Part shown: one piece after another, positions 14,395 through 18,886 of the stretch
Numbering within the stretch: position 1 is the first letter of the stretch
Layout: each line of letters begins with the position of its first letter
NCBI GenBank assembly: GCA_050313295.1
Contig: JBNPLD010000021.1
From: S5-A14a sp022766365
GTDB taxonomy: Bacteria > Bacillota > Clostridia > Peptostreptococcales > Anaerovoracaceae
Strand: one strand, 5' to 3'
Length of the DNA stretch: 21,798 nt
Program-made: the position numbers and the translations under genes
The notes under the pieces: model-generated
What the model was told of the DNA's origin: nothing
Database searches by the model: none
Seen by the model: only the letters and a program-made list of their open reading frames with translations

Positions 14395-15224
14395 TTCTCC
14401 ACCTCTATCCCCGTAATTTGCTTAAAAATTTTCTTATCGAAATTAGGTAAATTTAAAACTTCTTTTTTACTGTCATCTAGCAAGCTATCCCACCAATCTT
14501 GTCTTTCATGACTTCCGGGCATTAGATTCAAGATGTATCTTGCTTCCGACTTCAACCAATCATTTATTGTCCAACTACTTAACCTATTAAATAAATAAAT
14601 TTTAGTTTTGATAGTGTTAAAGCAACCGTTTGAGTAGTCAGTTGCATTCCAATCACCTGTGTTCCAATCGCCTGTGTTCGAATTACCCGTGTTGCAGCTA
14701 CCTGTGTTCGAATCACCTGTGTTCCTGTTACCTGTATTCCAGTTACCTGCGTTCCAATCACCTGCGTTATAGTGACCTGCGTTATAGTGACCTGCGTTCC
14801 AGTTACCTGTGTTCCAGTCGCCTGTGTTATGTGCACCTGTGTTCAAGTTACCTGTGTTCCTGTTACCTGTGTTCCTGTTACCTGTGTTCGAATCACCTGT
14901 GTTCCTGTTACCTGTATTCCAGTTACCTGCGTTGCAGCCCTTAAGAACGTCGCTCCAAGATAACTCTGCTAAGATTTTTATTTCGTCGGTACAGCATTTG
15001 CTGTCACTTTTGCTTTCTATTACTTGACCAATAGCCTCAACTTCAGCGATAACAGTTTTCTCTTTATCAAAGCTATAGTAGAAAAAACAATCTGCTAAAT
15101 TGGTGCAAAAATGGAAACCTGAATCGCACATTTTTATTTCCCCATCGTACTTGAATGTCTTCCCCACTTCATACTGGAAGCCTCTACACGTCCAATCCTT
15201 ATTGAATGCTTTATATCCTTTCAC
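14391..15224 (-). CDS. Pentapeptide-repeat protein with DUF7666-like N-terminus
   Basis: A 277-aa protein in three parts. Residues 1-95: MKGYKAFNKDWTCRGFQYEV...DSGFHFCTNLADCFFYY, the DUF7666-like domain often found in front of such repeats. Residues about 97-205: some 21 pentapeptides of the form x-N-T/A-G-x (WNTGN, RNTGD, YNAGH). Residues about 206-277: a helical C-terminal domain. N-x-G-type pentapeptides form a right-handed beta helix; in phages their role is unknown. The array has an internal exact duplication. Start ATG 15224 overlaps the transglycosylase stop by four bases, with GGAGG inside that gene. Confidence 0.82.
   Translation of the reverse strand: MKGYKAFNKDWTCRGFQYEVGKTFKYDGEIKMCDSGFHFCTNLADCFFYYSFDKEKTVIAEVEAIGQVIESKSDSKCCTDEIKILAELSWSDVLKGCNAGNWNTGNRNTGDSNTGNRNTGNRNTGNLNTGAHNTGDWNTGNWNAGHYNAGHYNAGDWNAGNWNTGNRNTGDSNTGSCNTGNSNTGDWNTGDWNATDYSNGCFNTIKTKIYLFNRLSSWTINDWLKSEARYILNLMPGSHERQDWWDSLLDDSKKEVLNLPNFDKKIFKQITGIEVEK
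14640..14938 (-). repeat. 15-bp coding repeat array with 55-bp exact duplication
   Basis: About 20 tandem 15-bp units, each centred on ACCTG(T/C)(G/A)TT on the plus strand, encode the pentapeptides. A 55-base stretch at 14699-14753 recurs without a mismatch at 14879-14933, exactly 180 bp (12 units) away, whereas other units differ at several positions. Recent unequal recombination or replication slippage is the simple explanation. Confidence 0.9.
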
Positions 15225-15613
15225 TTCATCTCCTCCATAACTTTGTAATAGTAGCTCCTATCTCCTGTGTCATACCCTGCGTTGTACACGGTCAGTGCTG
15301 CTCCTACGTCGCCATGACTTTTATACAGTAGGTCTTGCAGTATCTCACAGCCTATCCGGACATTGACCCTCGGGTCTTTCAGACTCTCGCCCTCTGCAAG
15401 CCGCCACCCATGATATCTAGGCTGTATCTGCATAAGCCCTATACTTTCGCCATCGTCGCCTACCGCTTTAGGGTCTCCGCCGCTTTCTATCTGTATCATA
15501 GCCTTTATGATGGCAGGGTCTATGCCGTGGTCTATCGCCTCTTGACTTACCATGTCGCAAGGTGTCGTCATCAGTGATACGGATATCAGCACTGATACTA
15601 AGCCGAAAGTCAT
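15221..15613 (-). CDS. Lytic transglycosylase (SLT domain) with signal anchor
   Basis: A 130-aa protein with a hydrophobic N-terminus (MTFGLVSVLISVSLMTT) that should export or anchor it, then an SLT-type lysozyme-like domain: IDPAIIKAMIQIESGG (catalytic Glu about 43), ESIGLMQIQP (57-65), and LTVYNAGYD near the end. It cleaves peptidoglycan glycan strands by forming 1,6-anhydro ends. ATG 15613 is chosen because GGAG is seven bases upstream and ATGA overlaps the stop of a 37-codon gene; the longer frame starting with GTG lacks a site. Placement in the early operon, far from lysis genes, is unusual. Confidence 0.85.
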   Translation of the reverse strand: MTFGLVSVLISVSLMTTPCDMVSQEAIDHGIDPAIIKAMIQIESGGDPKAVGDDGESIGLMQIQPRYHGWRLAEGESLKDPRVNVRIGCEILQDLLYKSHGDVGAALTVYNAGYDTGDRSYYYKVMEEMK

Positions 15614-15723
15614 CCCAAAGCTCCAAAAGTGATGACCGCTATGATATAGCAGTATGCAGACGGTAGTATTATCCTTGTCAGTACCCACAAAGGGCTGTAT
15701 TCTCTAATTTTGTACTTCTTCAT
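15610..15723 (-). CDS. Small membrane peptide, 37 aa, coupled to the transglycosylase
   Basis: A short frame, MKKYKIREYSPLWVLTRIIL...AVITFGALG, beginning at ATG 15723 with AGGAG seven bases upstream. Positively charged N-terminus, then one hydrophobic segment (about residues 12-36). Its stop overlaps the transglycosylase start (GGATGA), and that gene's ribosome site is within its end, so it may serve partly as a translational leader or as a membrane partner. No family recognised. Confidence 0.6.
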   Translation of the reverse strand: MKKYKIREYSPLWVLTRIILPSAYCYIIAVITFGALG

Positions 15724-15745
15724 ATGCTTCTCCTTTTTCAACCTT

Positions 15746-15958
15746 TCAACCTTTCCACTTCTCCATCTCACAAATTCTTTCTACTACATCTCCTGAGTAG
15801 TACCTTGTGCCAAGTGATCTGAGTCCGTATACTATCTCTCTCACCATGTGATGGTCCTTGTAGCCTAGGAATTCCTTGATCTGCTGTGGTGTCACATACA
15901 CGCTTCCGGCACATCGCTCCAGAGCCTTAGTGATTTCCTTCTTCCTGACCTTATCCAT
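15746..15958 (-). CDS. Small putative DNA-binding early protein
   Basis: A 70-aa protein, MDKVRKKEITKALERCAGS..., with TPQQIKEFLGYKDHHMVREIVYGLRSLGTRYYSGDVVERI, a pattern suggesting a winged helix or excisionase-like fold (inference from shape only). Similar small proteins are frequent in Firmicutes phages. GGAG lies seven bases before the ATG at 15958. Its ribosome site and first eight codons are nearly identical to those of the 46-aa gene at 17664-17804, evidence of sequence shuffling within this phage. Confidence 0.7.
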   Translation of the reverse strand: MDKVRKKEITKALERCAGSVYVTPQQIKEFLGYKDHHMVREIVYGLRSLGTRYYSGDVVERICEMEKWKG

Positions 15959-15968
15959 AGTTCCACTC

Positions 15969-16067
15969 CTAACTTATCTTTGCGAAAGTCAAACCTTTCA
16001 GAAACCCAAAGAGTTTGTCCTTTTCGCTCTTCTTTAGACTTGCAAGCATTTTTTCTACTTTCTCTTT
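15969..16067 (-). pseudogene. Remnant copy of the 47-aa gene at 16749-16892
   Basis: The minus strand reads KEKVEKMLASLKKSEKDK-LFGFLKGLTFAKIS then stop, aligning with the C-terminal two thirds of the protein at 16749-16892 (roughly nine of ten bases equal over about 88 bp). An in-frame TGA lies just upstream and the 5' part, start and ribosome site of the intact copy are missing. An internal ATG at 16049 could make 26 residues but has only a poor ribosome site. Decayed or truncated copy. Confidence 0.6.
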
Positions 16068-16107
16068 TCATTTTCCTTTCTACTACAATATATTTATGGT
16101 TAATATC

Positions 16108-16124
16108 CCTTACAGCCAGTAAGG
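16108..16124. repeat. Inverted repeat CCTTAC / GTAAGG
   Basis: A 6-bp inverted repeat with a 5-base centre (agcca), located 18 bases upstream of the -35 of the DUF2513 promoter. It has the size of an operator half-site pair, but there is only one copy, so this is only suggestive. Confidence 0.3.
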
Positions 16125-16141
16125 AATTATCCATCTATTTA

Positions 16142-16170
16142 TTGGTTACATCTTACTTCTTTGATATAAT
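16142..16170 (+). promoter_or_regulatory. Sigma-70 promoter of the DUF2513 gene
   Basis: -35 TTGGTT (16142-16147), 17-bp spacer, -10 TATAAT (16165-16170) with an upstream TG (TGATATAAT, extended -10). It precedes the ribosome site AGGAGG and ATG at 16203 and gives a short leader. Orientation is opposite to the surrounding early operon. Confidence 0.75.
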
Positions 16171-16202
16171 CTCCTTATACTTACGAAAGGAGGTTACAGG
16201 TT

Positions 16203-16577
16203 ATGAAATTGAACCCTGACTGCATGAGAGATATAATGCTACTAGTTGAAGATTTGCCCTTAAATGGGAAACTAACGCCTACCGAACTTTACGATAGTCT
16301 TCCAAAATACACGCAAGATGAATTGACTTATACGTGTATAAAGCTAGAAGAAGCAAATCTCATGGATGCATACATCACTAAAGCTGATAACGCTAAAATT
16401 TTAGTCAGAATATTTGATTTAACGGTTTCGGGTCATGAATTTGTAAAAAATATTCATAATGACGATGTATGGTCTAAAGTTAAATCTAAAGCTTCAAAAG
16501 TAGGCAGTTTCTCTATAAAGACACTCATAACAATAGCTAGTAAAGTTATATCCGATTTAATCGACTCTAGTTTTTAA
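16203..16577 (+). CDS. DUF2513-family protein
   Basis: A 124-aa protein, MKLNPDCMRDIMLLVED...LTPTELYDSLPKYTQDELTY, with LTVSGHEFVKNIHNDDVWSKVKSKASKVGSFSIKTLITIAS near the C-terminus, the standard DUF2513 signature. The fold suggests a winged-helix-like N-terminal part, function unknown; the family is common as an accessory gene in prophages. AGGAGG precedes the ATG. It has its own promoter, is transcribed against the early operon, and its end overlaps the convergent 60-aa gene by 21 bases, so it is probably expressed in the lysogen (a moron-type gene). Confidence 0.88.
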   Translation: MKLNPDCMRDIMLLVEDLPLNGKLTPTELYDSLPKYTQDELTYTCIKLEEANLMDAYITKADNAKILVRIFDLTVSGHEFVKNIHNDDVWSKVKSKASKVGSFSIKTLITIASKVISDLIDSSF

Positions 16578-16739
16578 ACATTTTTCGAGTATTTTTCTGC
16601 TACACTTGTTCAAATTTTCTTTCTTCGGAAAATGGTTGATTTCCTTTAAATATTCAATAAGAGCAAGTGTAGCAATTTTCCATTTGAACCCCCATATAAC
16701 AAGGCCTATCATTATTCCTATCATTAAAATCCACTTCAT
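16557..16739 (-). CDS. Small membrane protein, 60 aa
   Basis: A 60-aa protein, MKWILMIGIMIGLVIWGFKWKIATLALIEYL..., with one strong N-terminal membrane segment (about residues 3-19) and a charged C-terminus (HFPKKENLNKCSRKILEKCL). The W-G-F-K-W-K-I-A-T-LAL motif recurs in small early proteins of Firmicutes phages (from memory); role unknown. AGGGGGAG precedes the ATG at 16739 closely. Convergent overlap with the DUF2513 gene. Confidence 0.75.
   Translation of the reverse strand: MKWILMIGIMIGLVIWGFKWKIATLALIEYLKEINHFPKKENLNKCSRKILEKCLKTRVD
16597..16674. repeat. Long-spaced 14-bp inverted repeat
   Basis: TGCTACACTTGTTC (16597-16610) and GAGCAAGTGTAGCA (16661-16674) are complementary at 13 of 14 positions, around a 50-base interior that contains a small TTTC-TTCG-GAAA hairpin (about 16619-16630). 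On the plus strand it lies just past the DUF2513 stop and is followed by ATTTTCC, so it may help end that transcript. Both arms are inside the convergent 60-aa gene. Confidence 0.55.
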
Positions 16740-16748
16740 CTCTCCCCC

Positions 16749-16892
16749 TTAACTTATCTTTGCGAAAGTCAAACCTTTCAGAAACCCAAAGAGCTTGTCC
16801 TTTTCGCTTTTCTTTAAGTTTGTCAGCATTTTTTCTATTTCTTCTTTTTCGTTCAGCTCCTCGCCTGCGATTAAAACTTTTACTTCTGCCAT
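16749..16892 (-). CDS. Small early protein, 47 aa
   Basis: A short frame, MAEVKVLIAGEELNEKEEIE then KMLTNLKKSEKDKLFGFLKG and LTFAKIS. GGAGG lies eight bases before ATG 16892. Sequence is strand, loop, then one amphipathic helix. The C-terminal part recurs in a remnant at 15969-16067 and, more distantly, in the 46-aa protein at 17664-17804 (EEKNKLIGFLKAQIF). Function unknown. Confidence 0.7.
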   Translation of the reverse strand: MAEVKVLIAGEELNEKEEIEKMLTNLKKSEKDKLFGFLKGLTFAKIS

Positions 16893-16905
16893 ATTTTTAT
16901 CCTCC

Positions 16906-16995
16906 CTATTTCTTCCACTTGTACAAAATATATGCTATCGCTGATACACAAAATATTATTTCAATTGCATTTACGATAATCTCCAGTGTCTTCAT
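16906..16995 (-). CDS. Small membrane peptide, 29 aa
   Basis: A short frame, MKTLEIIVNAIEIIFCVSAI-AYILYKWKK, from ATG 16995 with AAGGAG seven bases upstream. One membrane-spanning segment (about residues 5-24) and a basic C-terminus. It ends 13 bases before the next gene's start, whose ribosome site directly follows. Such a peptide could act on the membrane, but I recognise no family. Confidence 0.65.
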   Translation of the reverse strand: MKTLEIIVNAIEIIFCVSAIAYILYKWKK

Positions 16996-17011
16996 ATCTC
17001 TCTCCTTTATC

Positions 17012-17040
17012 TTGACAATGAGCGAAAAAACTTATATCAT
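17012..17040 (+). promoter_or_regulatory. Consensus promoter for an antisense RNA
   Basis: -35 TTGACA (17012-17017), exactly 17 bp, -10 TATCAT (17035-17040), on the plus strand. A transcript would begin near 17047. No plus-strand gene follows before the terminator hairpin at 17125-17171, so its product would be a non-coding RNA opposite the 43-aa peptide gene. Confidence 0.65.
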
Positions 17041-17043
17041 TTA

Positions 17044-17063
17044 AGAGGTGGGTTTCCACCTCT
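17044..17063. terminator. Hairpin after the 43-aa peptide gene
   Basis: Perfect 8-bp stem AGAGGTGG / CCACCTCT with a 4-base loop, seven bases past the stop of the 43-aa gene on the minus strand. The following UUAAAUG is a weak U-tract, so on the minus strand it may pause, protect or only partly terminate. It also overlaps the predicted 5' end of the plus-strand RNA. Confidence 0.45.
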
Positions 17064-17172
17064 GACAAGCTACTCCAGTAGCCTGTCGATGAGTTCGATA
17101 ATCGCTTTTATAAGTTCGATTATCAAAGTAGCAAGTATTATTTTTTCATATTGGGGCTTGCTACTTTTTTTG
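17047..17172 (+). ncRNA. Candidate antisense RNA to the 43-aa peptide gene
   Basis: Predicted from a consensus plus-strand promoter (17012-17040) and an intrinsic terminator (17125-17171) with nothing coding between. At about 125 nt it would pair with most of the peptide's coding RNA, including its 3' half and stop. The region also contains the inverted repeat GATAATCG / CGATTATC (about 17098-17125). Antisense RNAs over small hydrophobic peptides are the layout of type I toxin-antitoxin pairs; phage early genes also use antisense regulators. No expression evidence. Confidence 0.55.
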
Positions 17173-17201
17173 TTGTTTTTTCTTTTAGTTCTCATTGTCA
17201 T
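17070..17201 (-). CDS. Small hydrophobic peptide, 43 aa, first gene of the early operon
   Basis: A short frame, MTMRTKRKNNKKSSKPQYEK then IILATLIIELIKAIIELIDR and LLE. A very basic N-terminus precedes an amphipathic or membrane helix. AAAGG lies just before ATG 17201; a second ATG at 17195 is better spaced. It is the first gene after the strong minus promoter at 17230-17258. Small basic-plus-hydrophobic peptides at this place are seen in other Firmicutes prophages, with no settled function. Toxicity is only a possibility, raised by the antisense RNA layout. Confidence 0.65.
   Translation of the reverse strand: MTMRTKRKNNKKSSKPQYEKIILATLIIELIKAIIELIDRLLE
17125..17171 (+). terminator. Intrinsic terminator of the antisense RNA
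   Basis: AAAGTAGCAAG (17125-17135) pairs perfectly with CTTGCTACTTT (17157-17167) across a 21-base loop, and the T-run 17165-17171 continues into TTGTTTTTT on the plus strand. The loop is large, but stem and U-tract fit a Rho-independent terminator for plus-strand transcription. Confidence 0.6.
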
Positions 17202-17214
17202 TTTTCCTTTCTTT

Positions 17215-17281
17215 GTTATTTACAATAACATTATACGTTATTTTAATAACTCTGTCAACACTTTTTGTTATTTTAAATAAC
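17215..17281. promoter_or_regulatory. Operator cluster 1 (three GTTATT-AATAAC palindromes)
   Basis: GTTATTtacAATAAC (17215-17229), GTTATTTTAATAAC (17237-17250) and GTTATTTTAAATAAC (17267-17281). Centres are about 21.5 and 30.5 bp apart, close to two and three helical turns. The middle one lies in the minus-promoter spacer, the first lies at its start point and the third just upstream of its -35. Repressor 1, encoded next door, is the likely ligand (inference). Confidence 0.88.
17230..17258 (-). promoter_or_regulatory. Early lytic promoter (consensus sigma-70)
   Basis: On the minus strand -35 TTGACA (17258-17253), 17-bp spacer, -10 TATAAT (17235-17230): a perfect consensus promoter. Start expected near 17223, giving about a 20-base leader to the 43-aa gene and then the early operon. 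It is covered by operator cluster 1, so it should be tightly repressed in the lysogen. Confidence 0.9.
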
Positions 17282-17288
17282 ATTTTTA

Positions 17289-17317
17289 TTGACTTTTTTT
17301 CTTTCCCCCTCTATACT
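17289..17317 (+). promoter_or_regulatory. Promoter of repressor 1
   Basis: -35 TTGACT (17289-17294), 17-bp spacer, -10 TATACT (17312-17317). Start near 17324, giving a short leader carrying AGGAGG before ATG 17342. Its -35 lies eight bases from operator 3 (ends 17281), so bound repressor could activate or limit it. Confidence 0.85.
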
Positions 17318-17341
17318 TGATATATAAGGAGGAATTAAACA

Positions 17342-17686
17342 ATGAACGAAAGAGTTAAACAATTACGCAAAGCCCTCGGACTATCAGGTGAAAAATTTGG
17401 GGCAAGACTGGGAGTAACCAGAACAGCCGTATCACTTATTGAAAGTGGAAAGAACAATCTCAGCGAAGCCAATATCCTGTCCATATGCCGTGAGTTTAAT
17501 GTCAATGAGGACTGGCTAAGAACCGGTAGCGGTGATATGTTCTCCGCTTTGTCTCAGCTTTCCCTTGATGAACTTATGGCTGATGCCGACCCCATAGACA
17601 TCGAAATTATGAAAGCATATTTTACACTTGATAAGGATATCCGCAGAAAAGCTATTGAGCATTTCAAGAAATCTTTGTGTGACTAA
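17342..17686 (+). CDS. Phage repressor 1 (Cro/CI-type HTH)
   Basis: A 114-aa protein with an HTH_3 domain in its first 60 residues: MNERVKQLRKALGLSGEKFG, ARLGVTRTAVSLIESGKNNL, ILSICREFNVNEDWLRTGSGDMF. The second half is a short helical tail (PIDIEIMKAYFTLDKDIRRKAIEHFKKSL), probably for oligomerisation. It has no S24/LexA peptidase domain, so it would not self-cleave after DNA damage. It is the likely CI of this phage, binding operator cluster 1. Its end overlaps the convergent 46-aa gene by 23 bases. Confidence 0.9.
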   Translation: MNERVKQLRKALGLSGEKFGARLGVTRTAVSLIESGKNNLSEANILSICREFNVNEDWLRTGSGDMFSALSQLSLDELMADADPIDIEIMKAYFTLDKDIRRKAIEHFKKSLCD

Positions 17687-17804
17687 ATATTTGGGCTTTC
17701 AGAAAGCCTATCAATTTGTTCTTCTCCTCCAGTGCTAGTAGTGGCAGAAGCTCCGCTACTAGTCTTTTTATTTCTTCGTCTTTGCTCTTCCTGACCTTAT
17801 CCAT
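17664..17804 (-). CDS. Small protein, 46 aa, mosaic of two other early genes
   Basis: A short frame, MDKVRKSKDEEIKRLVAELL then PLLALEEKNKLIGFLKAQIF and SHTKIS. GGAG lies eight bases before ATG 17804. The ribosome site and first codons copy those of the gene at 15746-15958 (MDKVRK), while the C-terminal half resembles the 47-aa protein at 16749-16892. It follows the Cro-like gene in the second switch. Function unknown. Confidence 0.65.
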   Translation of the reverse strand: MDKVRKSKDEEIKRLVAELLPLLALEEKNKLIGFLKAQIFSHTKIS

Positions 17805-17846
17805 AAGTTCCACTCCTTTCTACTTCTCTCCACTCTAATCTTCCTT

Positions 17847-18038
17847 TTACTCAAACAGGTATTCGATTGTATATTGCGGAAAATAAGTTTTTTGAATTAT
17901 CCTTGCTTCTGAAATTTTGAATGGAGACACTCCTCTAATTTTGTTGTAAGCTGTTTTTCTATTAATGTTAAGTGTTCTTGCGACATCTTCCGTTGTGATG
18001 CCCAGTCTATTCATCTCTGCCCATAAATTGTGTAACAC
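17847..18038 (-). CDS. Cro-like small HTH protein of switch 2
   Basis: A 63-aa protein with an HTH: WAEMNRLGITTEDVARTLNI, NRKTAYNKIRGVSPFKISEA, then RIIQKTYFPQYTIEYLFE. This is the build of Cro-like regulators such as those of Firmicutes phages (DUF739-like). GTG 18038 is the start, with GGGGGTGAG six bases upstream. It is transcribed from the consensus minus promoter at 18096-18124 and faces repressor 2, forming a CI/Cro pair around operator cluster 2. Confidence 0.8.
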   Translation of the reverse strand: MLHNLWAEMNRLGITTEDVARTLNINRKTAYNKIRGVSPFKISEARIIQKTYFPQYTIEYLFE

Positions 18039-18069
18039 GTTATTCTCACCCCCATCATTTAGCTTTCAA

Positions 18070-18147
18070 TGCCATATTTAGCATTCATTATCTGTATTAT
18101 AGTGCCATAAAAAGCACTTGTCAACATATATTTTGCCATTTTTGGCA
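18070..18147. promoter_or_regulatory. Operator cluster 2 (three TGCCA-N5-RGCA palindromes)
   Basis: TGCCATATTTAGCA (18070-18083), TGCCATAAAAAGCA (18103-18116) and TGCCATTTTTGGCA (18134-18147), 33 and 31 bp apart, about three helical turns. The second lies in the spacer of the minus promoter. The consensus differs wholly from cluster 1, so a different protein must read it, most likely repressor 2 and/or the Cro-like protein. Confidence 0.88.
18096..18124 (-). promoter_or_regulatory. Minus promoter of switch 2 (consensus sigma-70)
   Basis: On the minus strand -35 TTGACA (18124-18119), 17-bp spacer, -10 TATAAT (18101-18096). Start near 18089, driving the Cro-like gene. The operator TGCCATAAAAAGCA fills its spacer. 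No convincing terminator follows the Cro-like and 46-aa genes, so it may read through, antisense, into repressor 1. Confidence 0.9.
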
Positions 18148-18156
18148 TATTTTTCA

Positions 18157-18184
18157 TTGAATTATATTTTTGTTGCATTATACT
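18157..18184 (+). promoter_or_regulatory. Promoter of repressor 2
   Basis: -35 TTGAAT (18157-18162), 16-bp spacer, -10 TATACT (18179-18184). Start near 18191, leaving a short leader with AGGAG before ATG 18208. It lies ten bases from the third operator. Confidence 0.7.
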
Positions 18185-18207
18185 AATGTATGGAAGGAGT
18201 GCATATT

Positions 18208-18585
18208 ATGTCTTTAGCTAACGAAATTAAAAGAAGAATGAAAAAGAAAGACATTGGAAACAAGGACTTATCAATTTTAACCGGAATTCCACTCAGAACA
18301 ATAAATAATATTCTTGGTGGCATCACTACAAGCCCAACTGTTGAAAATGTAAGATTAATAGCGAGGGCACTAGGTTGCACCATCGACGACTTAGTTTATG
18401 AAAATAAAAATGAAGAACATGGCAGCTATTATCTTAATGAAAAAGCTGCACAGATGGCACAAGAGTTGTTTGAACGTGAAGAACTTAGAGTTTTGTTTGA
18501 CGCTTCAAGGCACGTCAGCAAGGAAGATATCGAAGATGTTGCAAATATCTTAGAGAAGTTAAAGCATAGCAAAGAGGACGATTAG
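18208..18585 (+). CDS. Phage repressor 2 (Cro/CI or ImmR-type HTH)
   Basis: A protein of about 125 aa with an N-terminal HTH: IKRRMKKKDIGNKDLSILTG, IPLRTINNILGGITTSPTVE, VRLIARALGCTIDDLVYE. The C-terminal part is helical (LNEKAAQMAQELFEREELRV; DIEDVANILEKLKHSK). No S24 domain. ATG 18208 follows AGGAG by eight bases; an ATG six codons earlier overlaps that ribosome site. The gene is followed after one base by an HExxH protein, the gene pair layout of ImmR/ImmA, where the protease inactivates the repressor. Confidence 0.88.
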   Translation: MSLANEIKRRMKKKDIGNKDLSILTGIPLRTINNILGGITTSPTVENVRLIARALGCTIDDLVYENKNEEHGSYYLNEKAAQMAQELFEREELRVLFDASRHVSKEDIEDVANILEKLKHSKEDD

Positions 18586-18586
18586 C

Positions 18587-18823
18587 ATGAATACCGATAA
18601 TGTGAGAGTTGAGCTTATAGAATTGCCATTGGCAATATATGGATTAACCACTTATGTGTATGATGATTGTGGTATTTTTTTTACCATATTTCTTAATGCG
18701 CTTTTATCACACGAAAGAAATAGGCAAACTTATGAGCATGAAATGGAGCATATAATTAATGGTGATTTTGATAAGATGATTTCGGCGGACACGCTAGAGG
18801 AAGAAAGACACGAGTATAGGTGA
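18587..18823 (+). CDS. Small ImmA/IrrE-like metalloprotease-type protein
   Basis: A 78-aa protein with HERNRQTYEHEMEHIINGDF, a zinc-protease-type HExxH (51-55, HEMEH) followed by G-D-F as in ImmA/IrrE proteins, and an acidic stretch (TLEEERHEYR) that may bring the third zinc ligand. It is shorter than usual ImmA (often 120-180 aa) but such small forms occur next to phage repressors. GAGG lies nine bases before ATG 18587; one base separates it from repressor 2. Likely role: antirepressor protease of switch 2 (inference). Confidence 0.72.
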   Translation: MNTDNVRVELIELPLAIYGLTTYVYDDCGIFFTIFLNALLSHERNRQTYEHEMEHIINGDFDKMISADTLEEERHEYR

Positions 18824-18837
18824 TATTATTGGTCAAT

Positions 18838-18853
18838 ACAGGCTTGTGCCTGT
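18838..18853. repeat. Small hairpin after the ImmA-like gene
   Basis: ACAGGC-ttgt-GCCTGT, a 6-bp perfect stem with a 4-base loop. It follows the repressor 2 operon and precedes the Ltp-like gene. No U-tract, so it may only be a weak attenuator. Confidence 0.4.
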
Positions 18854-18886
18854 GTAAATATATTTAATTCTAAGGAGGAACAAAAA

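Noticed and set aside
14640..14938. Possible CRISPR array
   Set aside because: Units are 15 bp with no unique spacers, stay in one reading frame, and encode regular pentapeptides.
14630..14944. Long plus-strand frames rich in Cys, Ser and Leu repeats opposite the pentapeptide gene
   Set aside because: They are the complement of the 15-bp coding repeat, lack ribosome sites, and exist in several frames at once because the repeat length is a multiple of three.
15892..16134. An 80-codon minus-strand frame
   Set aside because: It overlaps the 70-aa gene, has no ribosome site at its ATG, and reads the repeat copy in the wrong frame compared with the intact 47-aa gene.
17693..17707. GGCTTTC-A-GAAAGCC as a terminator for repressor 1
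   Set aside because: The loop is too tight, there is no T-run, and the sequence belongs to the coding end of the 46-aa gene (IGFLKA).
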